DNA of 64,000 bases, from the NCBI GenBank assembly GCA_902493855.1, contig CABUQV010000006.1, positions 1 through 64,000 on the forward strand. Direction: 5' to 3'. The notes beneath the pieces were generated by a model. The model ran no database searches. It was not told where the DNA came from and saw only the letters and a program-made list of their open reading frames with translations. Below are positions 49,225 through 58,655 of the stretch, piece by piece. Position 1 is the first letter of the stretch. Every line of letters begins with the position of its first letter. The translations under genes and the position numbers were made by a program. Source of the stretch: an uncultured Collinsella sp. (GTDB lineage: Bacteria; Actinomycetota; Coriobacteriia; Coriobacteriales; Coriobacteriaceae).

Positions 49225-50985
49225 GTGGCCGACCAGGACATCAAGATGCTCATCGAGCGCATTATGGCCGAGGCCCGGACCCATCAGTCCGCCCGCTTCT
49301 CAAACGAAATCTACGCAGACGAGCCGATTCTCAAAACCGGCCGACAGATGCAGAATTTCCTCCCCGACCAATACCGCAAGATGCGCGAGATATCGCGCTG
49401 GCAGGATGACCCCAAGGGCGGCGCGGGCCGCTGGCTATCGGAGGCCGAGCTTTTCTACCGCCAAGGCTTGCTGATGGCCGACTTTGAGGACGACTGTCCC
49501 TACAACGGCACCTTTAAGTCGTACTTTCCCACCTACAATGCCATGAGCGACCGGCAGTTGCGCGGCTACTTTACCTGGCGTGCCCAAGTGCGCCGCGGAA
49601 CCGTCGAGGAAACGTCTACATCCTTTGCCTTTCTGTATCTCTATGAGCTGATTTGCGGCATTGGCATAGATGATCCGCTCGAAGGTTTTAACAAGATCAA
49701 GGCCTTTTGGGATGTCTATCGCGCCTTCGAGCCCGGCATCGACCGGTTTGCGCGCGTGTGGCTGCAGGATTACGCCGTTTTCCACGGACTCGACCCCAAG
49801 CTACTTCGCGACTCTAAAACCGTCATGTTCGATAACGCCCTTATCGAGCTACGCCGCGCAGCGCGAGACCTTGTACCAGCACCGGCACCGTCCGGCCAGA
49901 CCCCTAAGCGTCGCAAAACCTCCGAGCCCACGCTCCCCCTTCCGCCCGATGAGGTGCGCGAGGAGCGACTCATGGCCGCCATCAACGCCCTCTCCACGTA
50001 CAACCTAAGTAACTCGCGGCTCGACCGCAGCCACCACCGCGATCTGCGCCACGTGGCGTGCGCCGTGTATGTCCGTATGGCGCGCTACTATGACACGCAC
50101 CGAAAGACCGACATCGTGGCGAGCTTATTTGGGGAGGAGACGGCCATGCCCTACACCATGTTTGCCTCGGCCGTATTCTTTGCGCCCGAGCGCCACGAGG
50201 ACTGCGAATATCGCCTGGACCCCATTCACATCTACCGCTGCCAAAACGGCTTTTGGGAATGCATGCGAATTCACGGCAGCAGGCAAAAAAGCAGCAAGCT
50301 TGGTGAGATGATGCGCGCCTGCGACCAACGCCTACGCCTGGCCCTAGACCCCACCCACCCCCTGAAGGAGGAGAAGGTCCCCAAATATCTGGCCAAGATC
50401 ATCGATGACGAGATCATGGCATGGCTTTCGTGGGACGCCGCACACCAGCCCATCAAGATCGATATCGATTTGAGCCAGCTGGGGCACATTCGGAGCGCCG
50501 CCGCGCAAACGCGCGAAGCGCTTTTGATCGATGAGGAACGCGAGGACGACGCATCCGCAGAAGCCGAGGCAGCGGACTCAGGGCAACCGGAAGCCGAGCC
50601 CGTAACCGACGCGATTGTCGAACCGGTCGTGGCACCCATTCGGCAGGACTTGACCGACGAGCCGACCATATCCACCGAACAGTTTGGCGTCGTGGCACCG
50701 CTCCTCGCACCGACGCCAGCGGTCGTATCGACTGCACCCGCTGGCACCGCAACCGAACTCGCGCCCGCCGCAGATGCCTTCCTTCGCGCGCTGCTCGAGC
50801 AAAACGCAGCGCAAGCGACATTGGCGGTAGTGCAATCGGAGCAGAGCGAGGACATGCTCGTCGACAGCATCAACGAGGCGCTCTTTGACCTGGTGGGTGA
50901 CACCGTTATCGAGTTTGGAGCGGCAGGACCGCAGATCATCGAGGATTACGAAGCAGACGTGAGAGGATACCTAGACCATGAGTGA
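49225..50985 (+). CDS. TerB-N/TerB-C domain protein
   Basis: A 586-residue protein whose first ~210 residues resemble TerB_N (SRWQDDPKGGAGRWLSEAELFYRQGLLMADFEDDC; LRGYFTWRAQVRRG) and whose segment at ~330-450 resembles TerB_C. The last ~140 residues are acidic, Ala/Glu/Val-rich and low complexity. TerB-N/C proteins, from general knowledge, occur with helicases and P-loop ATPases in Ter-linked stress systems. The GTG follows AGGAGAGGAG. The stop overlaps the next start by eight bases, so the three genes are coupled. Confidence 0.75.
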   Translation: MADQDIKMLIERIMAEARTHQSARFSNEIYADEPILKTGRQMQNFLPDQYRKMREISRWQDDPKGGAGRWLSEAELFYRQGLLMADFEDDCPYNGTFKSYFPTYNAMSDRQLRGYFTWRAQVRRGTVEETSTSFAFLYLYELICGIGIDDPLEGFNKIKAFWDVYRAFEPGIDRFARVWLQDYAVFHGLDPKLLRDSKTVMFDNALIELRRAARDLVPAPAPSGQTPKRRKTSEPTLPLPPDEVREERLMAAINALSTYNLSNSRLDRSHHRDLRHVACAVYVRMARYYDTHRKTDIVASLFGEETAMPYTMFASAVFFAPERHEDCEYRLDPIHIYRCQNGFWECMRIHGSRQKSSKLGEMMRACDQRLRLALDPTHPLKEEKVPKYLAKIIDDEIMAWLSWDAAHQPIKIDIDLSQLGHIRSAAAQTREALLIDEEREDDASAEAEAADSGQPEAEPVTDAIVEPVVAPIRQDLTDEPTISTEQFGVVAPLLAPTPAVVSTAPAGTATELAPAADAFLRALLEQNAAQATLAVVQSEQSEDMLVDSINEALFDLVGDTVIEFGAAGPQIIEDYEADVRGYLDHE

Positions 50986-52282
50986 TACCGCATCCACAGC
51001 ACCCCGCGTGCCCAAGCGCGTCGCTGCCGTCATTCTCAACTCGCTCAAGGGCGGCGTGGTCCCGCGCATCGGCCTTCCTTACATCACCGTAGGGCGCGAG
51101 GTCGAGATCCGCGCCCTGCTCACCGATCTGAGTCTCATCGCCGACGGTGGCGCGAGCTTCCGCTTTCTGGTCGGTCGTTACGGCGCCGGCAAGAGCTTTT
51201 TGCTCCAGACCATCCGCACGCACGCCATGGGCGAGGGATTCGTCGTCGCTGATGCCGACCTGTCGCCCGAGCGCCGCCTGCAGGGCGGTCAGGGACAGGG
51301 CCTTGCCACCTACCGCGAGCTCATCCGCAATATATCGACCAAGACGCGCCCCGAGGGCGGTGCGCTCAACCTTATTTTGGATCGCTGGGTCGCCTCGTGC
51401 GCCGACGTCGACGAGTCGGTCGTCAATGCCCAACTGGCCCCGCTCGAGAAGATGGTCCACGGCTTCGACTTCACCCGCATGCTCCGCCGCTATCGCATGG
51501 CCGTATCCGAGGGCGATGAAGAGGCTATGAGCCGCGTGACCAAATGGATTCGCGGCGAGTACCGCACCAAGAGCGAGGCACGCGCTGAGCTGGGCTCCTC
51601 GACCATCATCAGCGATGACGACTGGTACGACTACGTTAAGCTCATTGCACGCTTTTTGGTCTGCAGCGGATACAAGGGCATGCTGGTGCTCATCGACGAA
51701 CTCGTGAATCTGTACAAGATTCCCAACGCGATCACGCGCCAATACAACTACGAGAAGATCCTGACTATGTACAACGACACGCTCCAGGGCAAGGCGCAGT
51801 ACCTGGGCATGATCATGGGCGGCACGCCAACCTCCATCGAAGACCGCCGCCGCGGCGTGTTCTCCTACGAAGCTCTGCGCAGCCGACTCGCTCAGGGTCG
51901 CTTTGCGCGAGATGATCTCAAAGACATGCTCGCGCCCATCATCCGCCTGCAGCCGCTCACCTACGAGGAGCTGCTGGTGCTCATCGAAAAGCTCATGCAG
52001 ATCCATGCCGGCTACTTTGGCTGGACGCCCACGCTTACCGAGAACGACTTGGTGAACTTTCTCAAGATTGAGTTTGGCCGCGTGGGAGCCGATACGCACC
52101 TGACGCCCCGTGAGGTCATTCGTGACTTTATCGAGCTGCTCGATATCCTGTGTCAGAACCCCGATGCAAATGTGGCCGAGTTGCTGCAAAGCGTCGGCGG
52201 CGACGCGCTGGCGCCGGCAGCCGCAACAGGCGACGCCGGCACCGCAGGCGGCGACCGCAACTTCGCCGAATTCACCATCTAA
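50978..52282 (+). CDS. BrxD-like P-loop ATPase (DUF2791 type)
   Basis: A 434-residue ATP-binding protein. Walker A is GRYGAGKS (66-73) and Walker B is GMLVLIDEL with Asp240-Glu241; a sensor-like segment GMIMGGTPTS follows. It matches the DUF2791 family, of which BrxD of BREX phage-defence loci is a member. The C-terminus (ALAPAAATGDAGTAGG) is low complexity. It overlaps the TerB gene by eight bases and is followed by the helicase after about 115 bases that lack a terminator. Confidence 0.8.
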   Translation: MSDTASTAPRVPKRVAAVILNSLKGGVVPRIGLPYITVGREVEIRALLTDLSLIADGGASFRFLVGRYGAGKSFLLQTIRTHAMGEGFVVADADLSPERRLQGGQGQGLATYRELIRNISTKTRPEGGALNLILDRWVASCADVDESVVNAQLAPLEKMVHGFDFTRMLRRYRMAVSEGDEEAMSRVTKWIRGEYRTKSEARAELGSSTIISDDDWYDYVKLIARFLVCSGYKGMLVLIDELVNLYKIPNAITRQYNYEKILTMYNDTLQGKAQYLGMIMGGTPTSIEDRRRGVFSYEALRSRLAQGRFARDDLKDMLAPIIRLQPLTYEELLVLIEKLMQIHAGYFGWTPTLTENDLVNFLKIEFGRVGADTHLTPREVIRDFIELLDILCQNPDANVAELLQSVGGDALAPAAATGDAGTAGGDRNFAEFTI

Positions 52283-52398
52283 CCTGCCAAAAAGGGACAG
52301 GTTTATTTTGGCTGGTTTTATCTGGGCAAACGTCGAGGCAGTAATGCAGCAAGCCACTGCCCACCGCGTTGAGAGATTCGTTTTTGAAAGGAGGCCCC

Positions 52399-54843
52399 GT
52401 GAACGCCTTTGACCGCTACGCCCCGTTTATCCAAGACTTCATCTACTCCCACGATTGGGAGAGTCTACGCTCCATCCAGGTTGCAGCAGCTGATGCCATC
52501 TTTAACACTCAGGACAATGTGCTCCTGACGGCATCCACGGCTTCCGGCAAAACCGAGGCAGCCTTCTTTCCCATCCTGACCGAGTTTTGGGAGAACCCGC
52601 CCGCGAGCGTTGGCGCCCTCTACATCGGCCCCCTCAAGGCACTCATCAATGATCAGTTCGTCCGCCTCAACGACCTGTGCGAAGAGGCCGATATCCCCGT
52701 CTGGCACTGGCATGGCGATGTTTCGCAGTCGCATAAGGCTAAGCTCATCAAAAAACCGAGCGGTATCTTGCAGATTACGCCCGAGTCGCTCGAGGCGCTC
52801 CTGATCCATAAGCACATGGCAATCCCTCGTATGTTCTGCGACCTGCGCTATGTGGTTATCGACGAGGTTCATTCGCTCATGCGCGGCGACCGCGGCGGTC
52901 AGACGCTCTGCCTTATCGAGCGCCTCTCGCGCATGGCGGGCGTGCAGCCCCGCCGCATCGGCCTTTCTGCCACCATCGGCGACCCCGAGCGCACGGGCGC
53001 CTTTCTCTCACAGGGAACAGGACGCGATTGCATCATCCCCCGCTTTGAGGAACCGCGCCGCGTGTGGCGCATCTCCATGGAGCACTTCTACAACTCGGGT
53101 CCCCAGGCGCAGCAGCGAGGATTCGAGAGCATGGGTCCTCAAGAGGCCGAAGTGCTTGCGTGCGAGCGTATTGAGCCGGCGGCGCCCGCGGCGCTGCCGG
53201 CTGGCGCCCAAGACGTGCGCCACAGCGGACAGCTTACACAGGAGGAACGCCGTCAACGTCGTGAGCGGGCACGGGGCAAGGCCGCTCCCAAAGACCGTCG
53301 CACTTCTTCGGCCCCCGAGGGCGAAGTCGATATCCCCCGGGCCGATGAGCAGGCGCTCCTCAACCCCACCGACACCGCGCCCGAAAACGCCGATCCCGGC
53401 ATGGGCTATATCTTTGAACACACCCGCGGGCGCAAGTGCCTGGTCTTTGCCAACTCGCGCGAGGAGGCAGAGGCCGTGTGCTCCATGCTGCGCAGCTACT
53501 GCGAGAGCCGGCACGAGCCCGACCGTTTTCTCATCCACCATGGCAATCTTTCGGCATCGCTGCGCGAAACGGCCGAGGAACTCATGCGCGATGAGGAGCA
53601 GGCACAGACAACCGTCACCACCTCCACGCTGGAACTCGGTATCGATATCGGCCGTCTGGAGCGTGCGTTTCAGATCGACGCGCCGTTTACCGTCAGCTCC
53701 TTTTTGCAGCGAATGGGCCGCACGGGGCGCCGCGATCTTCCGCCCGAGATGTGGTTTGTCATGCGCGAGGAGGAACCCGAGCCGCGCACGATGATGCCCG
53801 AGACCATTCCGTGGAAGCTCCTGCAGGGCATCGCGCTCGTACAACTCTATCGCGAGGAAAAGTGGGTCGAGCCGCCCGAGCTCGATCGACTCCCCTACAG
53901 CCTGCTCTACCACCAGACTATGTCGACGCTTGCCAGCACCGGCGAACTCACGCCGGCAGAGCTTGCCCAGCGCGTGCTCACACTCAGCTATTTCCATCGC
54001 ATCTCGGCCGATGACTATCGCGTGTTGCTGCGTCACCTCATTAAGATCGACCATATCCAAGTCACCGAGGGCGGCGGGCTCATCGTGGGTCTCGCGGGCG
54101 AGCGCATCATCAACAACTTTAAGTTCTACGCCGTGTTCCAGGAAAACGAGGAGTTCACCGTTCGCAGCGAATCGGCCGAGCTGGGCACGATTGTCAACCC
54201 GCCCCCGCCCGGTGAGCGCATTGCCATCGCCGGCCATTGCTGGATTGTCGAGGAAGTGGACTGGAAGCGTCACACCGTCTTTGCCACGCAGGTCAAGGGC
54301 CGGGTGCCGGCCTACTTTGGCGACTGCCCCGGCGACATCAATACACACGTACTCGAGCGTATGCGCAAGGCGCTCAACGAGCACGCGGCGTATCCGTACC
54401 TGATGGGTAACGCGCGGGCCCGTCTGGCGCAGGCTCGCCATACGGCCGAGATTTCGGGCGCGGGAACTAAGCCGCTCATCAACCTGGGTGGCGACACCTG
54501 GGTGCTCTTCCCCTGGTTGGGCAGCTACGCCTTTTTGGCGCTCGAGCGCATGCTCAAGATTAAATGCGCCGCTGAGTTGGGCCTTCGCGGACTCGACCCG
54601 TCACGCCCGTACTTTATGCAGTTTAAGATGAAGGCCGACGAGGAGACGTTCTTTGAAGTGCTCGCCGCCGAAGCCGAGAAAGACTTCGACCCCATCGACC
54701 TCGTCTATCCCGGCGAGGTGCCTTACTTTGATCGGTACGACGAATTCGTTCCAGAAGAGCTCGTGCGCAAAGGCTTTGCCGAAGGCGTGCTCGACATCGA
54801 AGACATGAAGCAGCGCGTTCTCGGCTGGCGCGACCACGCCTAA
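52399..54843 (+). CDS. DEAD/DEAH-type helicase, Lhr/BrxHI-like
   Basis: An 814-residue superfamily 2 helicase. Walker A is TASTASGKTEA with Lys51, the DEVH box is VIDEVH at 155-158, then LSATIGD, TSTLELGIDIG and motif VI QRMGRTGRRD. An insert rich in Arg and Ala (residues ~270-330) lies between the two RecA-like folds. The C-terminal ~300 residues resemble the Lhr-core-associated winged-helix region. The GTG at 52399 follows AAAGGAGG. It is the last gene of the TerB/BrxD-like cassette and converges with the next gene. Confidence 0.85.
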   Translation: MNAFDRYAPFIQDFIYSHDWESLRSIQVAAADAIFNTQDNVLLTASTASGKTEAAFFPILTEFWENPPASVGALYIGPLKALINDQFVRLNDLCEEADIPVWHWHGDVSQSHKAKLIKKPSGILQITPESLEALLIHKHMAIPRMFCDLRYVVIDEVHSLMRGDRGGQTLCLIERLSRMAGVQPRRIGLSATIGDPERTGAFLSQGTGRDCIIPRFEEPRRVWRISMEHFYNSGPQAQQRGFESMGPQEAEVLACERIEPAAPAALPAGAQDVRHSGQLTQEERRQRRERARGKAAPKDRRTSSAPEGEVDIPRADEQALLNPTDTAPENADPGMGYIFEHTRGRKCLVFANSREEAEAVCSMLRSYCESRHEPDRFLIHHGNLSASLRETAEELMRDEEQAQTTVTTSTLELGIDIGRLERAFQIDAPFTVSSFLQRMGRTGRRDLPPEMWFVMREEEPEPRTMMPETIPWKLLQGIALVQLYREEKWVEPPELDRLPYSLLYHQTMSTLASTGELTPAELAQRVLTLSYFHRISADDYRVLLRHLIKIDHIQVTEGGGLIVGLAGERIINNFKFYAVFQENEEFTVRSESAELGTIVNPPPPGERIAIAGHCWIVEEVDWKRHTVFATQVKGRVPAYFGDCPGDINTHVLERMRKALNEHAAYPYLMGNARARLAQARHTAEISGAGTKPLINLGGDTWVLFPWLGSYAFLALERMLKIKCAAELGLRGLDPSRPYFMQFKMKADEETFFEVLAAEAEKDFDPIDLVYPGEVPYFDRYDEFVPEELVRKGFAEGVLDIEDMKQRVLGWRDHA

Positions 54844-54869
54844 GACCAGTCTTTTTGGGACGGGGAGAC

Positions 54870-55748
54870 CTATTTGTCGTGAAGAACGGTGCCGAGGAAG
54901 TCGGTGTCGAAGGGCACGGCTTCGGCAAAGGCGTAGTTGCCGTCGCTGGCGATGAGCAGGTAGTTCTCCTCGCCGCCGAACTCTGCATCGCCACATGGGA
55001 CCACCCAAGAATGGTCGAACACCTCAAGCGCCGTGGCGGCACAGTCGCGCAGGAACGTCACATCGCTCCCCTCGTTTGCACTCACGATATTGGCAACGTA
55101 GACGCCACCGACATTTAGGCTGCCCCGCACCAAACGCAATGCCTCAACCGTCGCCAGCTCGCGTACGGGCTCGGCACCGCCAAAGCAATCGCTCACGACC
55201 ACGTCGTAGCGACGATGGCCCACGCTCGTCACACCCAAATACGAGCGAGCCTCAGCGGTTATCACCCGCAGGCGATCGCCCGCCGCGCGCTCCAGCTCGT
55301 CTAGGTAGAACCAGCGGCGCGCCAGGCGCGTAATCTCTCCGTCATACTCGATGACGTCCATGCGCAAGCCCTCGTGCGACATCAGCGCGAACTTAGGATA
55401 GGCAAACCCGCCGCCACCCAGCACAAGCATGCGGTTGATGCCGTGACCATAAGCATCGTGCATCGCATCCTCGGACTCAAACACGTCGTCAAACGCACGA
55501 TAGTACGCAAAGACGGGCTCCGCCCAACGCTCACCAACGTAGCTTGCGCTTTGGTAGACGCCGCCTTGCACCAACACGCGAATCTCATCGCCGTCCCCAT
55601 CGTGCACGCGTTTCACACGCGCCAACCCATTGCGGGTTCGCGCAACCTGCAGACAGGCAGCACGAACAGCGACGGCGGCCGCACCAAGCGCCGCGGCTCC
55701 CAGGGCAACGCCGGCAACGACGCCAGCAGAAACACTCGGCTTGTTCAT
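54870..55748 (-). CDS. Spermidine-synthase-like methyltransferase-fold protein
   Basis: A 292-residue protein with a hydrophobic N-terminal helix (VAGVALGAAALGAAAVAVRAA) that may anchor it to the membrane, followed by a polyamine-synthase-type Rossmann fold: MLVLGGGGFAYPKFAL, VIEYDGEITRLARRWF and VVVSDCFGGAEP. The residues that bind putrescine and decarboxylated SAM in true SpeE are only partly matched, so the substrate may differ. The ATG directly follows the Elp3 stop (CTAGATG), so the two are cotranscribed. Confidence 0.68.
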   Translation of the reverse strand: MNKPSVSAGVVAGVALGAAALGAAAVAVRAACLQVARTRNGLARVKRVHDGDGDEIRVLVQGGVYQSASYVGERWAEPVFAYYRAFDDVFESEDAMHDAYGHGINRMLVLGGGGFAYPKFALMSHEGLRMDVIEYDGEITRLARRWFYLDELERAAGDRLRVITAEARSYLGVTSVGHRRYDVVVSDCFGGAEPVRELATVEALRLVRGSLNVGGVYVANIVSANEGSDVTFLRDCAATALEVFDHSWVVPCGDAEFGGEENYLLIASDGNYAFAEAVPFDTDFLGTVLHDK

Positions 55749-57656
55749 CTAGAGCTCCTTTTGCAGATAGAGTCCATGATCGTAAAAACCCAAATGGCGA
55801 TAGTACTCGCGCGTACCAATCGCGCTGATCACGTTGATGCGCGTATAACCCGCATCCCGGGCAATCTCGCACGCACGCTCTACGAGCAGACGCCCCAACC
55901 CATGGTGCTGGGCCGCCTGGCCTTGATACCCCACGCGCGCCGCCATGCCATACACGTGTACCTCGCGAATCATCGCCTCGTCCGGCATCGTCAGCAACTC
56001 GTCCGCATGCGCGGCAACAAACGAATGGTCGGGCAGCGACAACCGCAAAAAGCCCGCGATCTTGCCCTGCGGCGTCACCCACTGCAAAAAGCACTCGTGC
56101 GTCACCGGCGTCTCGTACGCCACCTCCTCATCAAGAGATAGCTCATCCAAGTCGGCACCCGCCGTGCTGATCTCGCGATAGCGAATCTCGCGCACCGTCG
56201 CACCATCACCCCGAGCAGCCAGACGGTTCTCAACGAGCTGACGCAGGTTGGGTTTCTTGTTGCCCACCATAATGTCGTCGGAACTAAAGTCGCGGATCAT
56301 GCGACTGCTACGGCAGCACGCCGGCGTCACCACGATGTCGTCGGCCAGCACATCGAGCAGCTCTTCCTCGGTATAGGGACGCCACTCGCCGCGCTCATAG
56401 CAGCCCACCAGACGCGAGCCCTCGATGAGCGCACACGGGTAGACCTTGACCTCGTCGGGCATAAAGGCCCCTTCGGTCATAAAGCGTTCGTAGTCGCGCT
56501 TATCCCCCTCCGGCGTGGCGCCCAGCAGGTTAAGCATAAAATGCGCATGGATCTTAAAGCCAAACAGGCGCGCAAGCGAAAACGCCCGTTCAATCTGCGC
56601 CACCGAAATGCGACGCTCGTTGATATCGAGCAGGTGTTGGTCGAGACTCTGAATACCCATCTGGATCTTGGTGCAGCCCAGGCGGCGGATGAGCGTGAGG
56701 GCCTGCGGCGTTACGGCATCGGGGCGCGTCTCGATAACGAGCCCCACCACGCGATGCTTCGCCGTCTCGTTGATGCGCTGCTGACGCTCAAGCTCCTCCA
56801 TCGTTGCCGTCTGCCACTCGGCAGCCTCGCCCCATGGCGTACCGGGGCCGTACAGACGACGCACTGCGCGGTTATAGCCACCAACGACAGCATCCACACG
56901 CCCCTGCTCGTCGGCAACGCCGGCAGCAAGCTCAGCCTCGTCTGTCGCAATGCCGGCAGCCCGATAGCGCTCGCGGCGCTCTGTTACCACCGGCGGCAGG
57001 GCATCGGCGGGAGCGTCATCGAGCAGGCGCCCTGCCTCGGCACGGCTGATGCCCGGACGCGCCAACATGGGGTTGGCCGCCACGCCCGCCACCGCATCAT
57101 CATTGAGTGCACGAAAGAGCTCCGACATAAACCATGTCTGGTACCCTTGCGGATAGTCGCTCCAGGTGCCACCGAGCACGATGAGCTCTATCTTGTCGGT
57201 CGTATGCCCCATCTGCGAAAGCGCGGTCAGACGAGCGCTCACCTGCAGATACGGGTCAAAGCAATTTTGCTCTGCACGGGCGCACGCCGGCTCGGCGTGC
57301 AGATAGCTTTTGGGCATGCGCAGATCGTTGGGGCAAAACAGGCAATCGCCCGAGCACGGCCAGGGCTTGGTGATGACGGTAATGGTCGCCACGCCCGAAG
57401 CCGTGCGACGAGGCTTCATGCGCAGGACCTGCAGCAGTTGACGCTCCAATTCGGCATCGACATTCCACCCAGCCCAACGAGCCGGCTCCTCACGTTTTAC
57501 CCGCTGGTAGAACGGCAGCAGACGGCGCTTGGCCAAATCGCGTTTGTCGGCGCCCTCACGGCGCGCCTCGGCATGTATCAGTTTGACGAGCGCTTTGTCG
57601 TCTACGGTCTCGCCGCGACGCAGAGCCTCGAGTATGTTCAAGATAATCTGTTCCAT
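55749..57656 (-). CDS. Elp3-family radical SAM/acetyltransferase
   Basis: A 635-residue Elp3 homologue. The radical SAM motif PCSGDCLFCPND (three Cys) is near residue 100, followed by ELIVLGGTWSDYP and a KIQMGIQSLDQHLLDIN segment. The C-terminal ~150 residues are a GNAT acetyltransferase with the acetyl-CoA loop QAAQHHGLGRLLVE. In eukaryotes and some archaea Elp3 makes the cm5 modification at U34 of tRNA; a similar role is likely in bacteria that carry a free-standing copy. It is followed by the spermidine-synthase-like gene. Confidence 0.9.
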   Translation of the reverse strand: MEQIILNILEALRRGETVDDKALVKLIHAEARREGADKRDLAKRRLLPFYQRVKREEPARWAGWNVDAELERQLLQVLRMKPRRTASGVATITVITKPWPCSGDCLFCPNDLRMPKSYLHAEPACARAEQNCFDPYLQVSARLTALSQMGHTTDKIELIVLGGTWSDYPQGYQTWFMSELFRALNDDAVAGVAANPMLARPGISRAEAGRLLDDAPADALPPVVTERRERYRAAGIATDEAELAAGVADEQGRVDAVVGGYNRAVRRLYGPGTPWGEAAEWQTATMEELERQQRINETAKHRVVGLVIETRPDAVTPQALTLIRRLGCTKIQMGIQSLDQHLLDINERRISVAQIERAFSLARLFGFKIHAHFMLNLLGATPEGDKRDYERFMTEGAFMPDEVKVYPCALIEGSRLVGCYERGEWRPYTEEELLDVLADDIVVTPACCRSSRMIRDFSSDDIMVGNKKPNLRQLVENRLAARGDGATVREIRYREISTAGADLDELSLDEEVAYETPVTHECFLQWVTPQGKIAGFLRLSLPDHSFVAAHADELLTMPDEAMIREVHVYGMAARVGYQGQAAQHHGLGRLLVERACEIARDAGYTRINVISAIGTREYYRHLGFYDHGLYLQKEL

Positions 57657-57674
57657 GCCCCCATTGTAAAGGCA

Positions 57675-57708
57675 AAGGCGCCGAAGCCGATCTCGGCTTC
57701 GGCGCCTT
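57675..57708 (-). terminator. Terminator after the toast-rack gene
   Basis: AAGGCGCCGAAGCCGA (57675-57690) pairs with TCGGCTTCGGCGCCTT (57693-57708), a near-perfect 16-bp stem with a tiny loop. It lies about 50 bases past the 57756 stop and just upstream of the elp3 start. Confidence 0.8.
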
Positions 57709-57755
57709 CATCAAACAGCGCGTCTATATCTTCGCTTAGGCTTTCGTCTGCCTCA

Positions 57756-58655
57756 CTACTCCGAATCAAACGACATGTCGCCCGAACCGACCTCAAAACG
57801 ATACGTAGCAGACTTATCGCCGTTATCGAATTCAAGATTCAAAATGGTCTCGCCGTCGTAGCCAAGCGGAAGGAAATCGCTCTCGAAGTCGCCGCTGCCC
57901 AAGGTGAGACTCGCCTTAAAGCCCGTCGAGTTCGGAACCATCATCTCCACATCGCCCGAGCCCACACTCACGTCCATCGACTTCGCGGGGGCCTGGTAAA
58001 GCTCGAACGTCACATCGCCCGAACCGCCCTCAGCGCTGAGCGCATCAGTCACGCTGCCCGTAAACTCCACATCTCCCGCACCCAGGAAAAGGTCGAAACC
58101 ATCACAGGTGACACCGGCAATCTGCAGATCACCCGAGCCCACGTGCGCGTTGACTCCCTTCAGATGTTCGGCAACACGGCGCGGCAGCTCAACCGTAACC
58201 GAGCGATCGATTGCCTTACCGTCATCACTTCCAAACTGGAAAACCTTGAGCGTCGAGTCCTCGACGGATGCGATGTTTTGCGTCGCGACCTTGGAGGCAT
58301 CCATACCCTTGGCAACGCGCCCCCGCTCGATAACACGAGCCTTGTTGCCATCAACAACCTTGACGTCCACCGAAGCCGCATTGATATCGAAATCGAGGTA
58401 GCGGAACTCATCGGCATCAAAAGTCATGCTCGAAAGTTGCTGAGGCCGAGCGGAATAGCTGCCGTCGTCCAAGAGATCGTCATCGTCAAACATATCGTCA
58501 AAATCAGACAAATGGCCAGATAGAATACCGGTCGTACGTACCATATCGGAATGAGCCAATAGCCGCGAAGTGCCAAAGACAAGTCCGATGATGAGCGCAA
58601 ACGCTCCTATGCCAATGCCCAAGCGTACCTTGGATTCATGCGAAAGCTTCATCAT
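57756..58655 (-). CDS. DUF4097 (toast-rack) beta-repeat membrane protein
   Basis: A 299-residue protein with one hydrophobic helix near residues 11-32 and a long right-handed beta domain. The repeats carry GSGD or GAGD turns (HVGSGDLQI, GAGDVEF, GGSGDVTF, VGSGDVEMM, GSGDFES, GSGDMSF), the hallmark of the DUF4097/toast-rack fold. Similar proteins sit in membrane-stress and PspA-type systems. Two ATGs (58655 and 58652) overlap the TGA of the upstream regulator, so translation is coupled. Confidence 0.82.
   Translation of the reverse strand: MMKLSHESKVRLGIGIGAFALIIGLVFGTSRLLAHSDMVRTTGILSGHLSDFDDMFDDDDLLDDGSYSARPQQLSSMTFDADEFRYLDFDINAASVDVKVVDGNKARVIERGRVAKGMDASKVATQNIASVEDSTLKVFQFGSDDGKAIDRSVTVELPRRVAEHLKGVNAHVGSGDLQIAGVTCDGFDLFLGAGDVEFTGSVTDALSAEGGSGDVTFELYQAPAKSMDVSVGSGDVEMMVPNSTGFKASLTLGSGDFESDFLPLGYDGETILNLEFDNGDKSATYRFEVGSGDMSFDSE

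Noticed and set aside
56541..58523. 660-codon plus-strand frame across elp3 and the toast-rack gene
   Set aside because: Opposes two well-supported genes and their terminator; no domain recognised.
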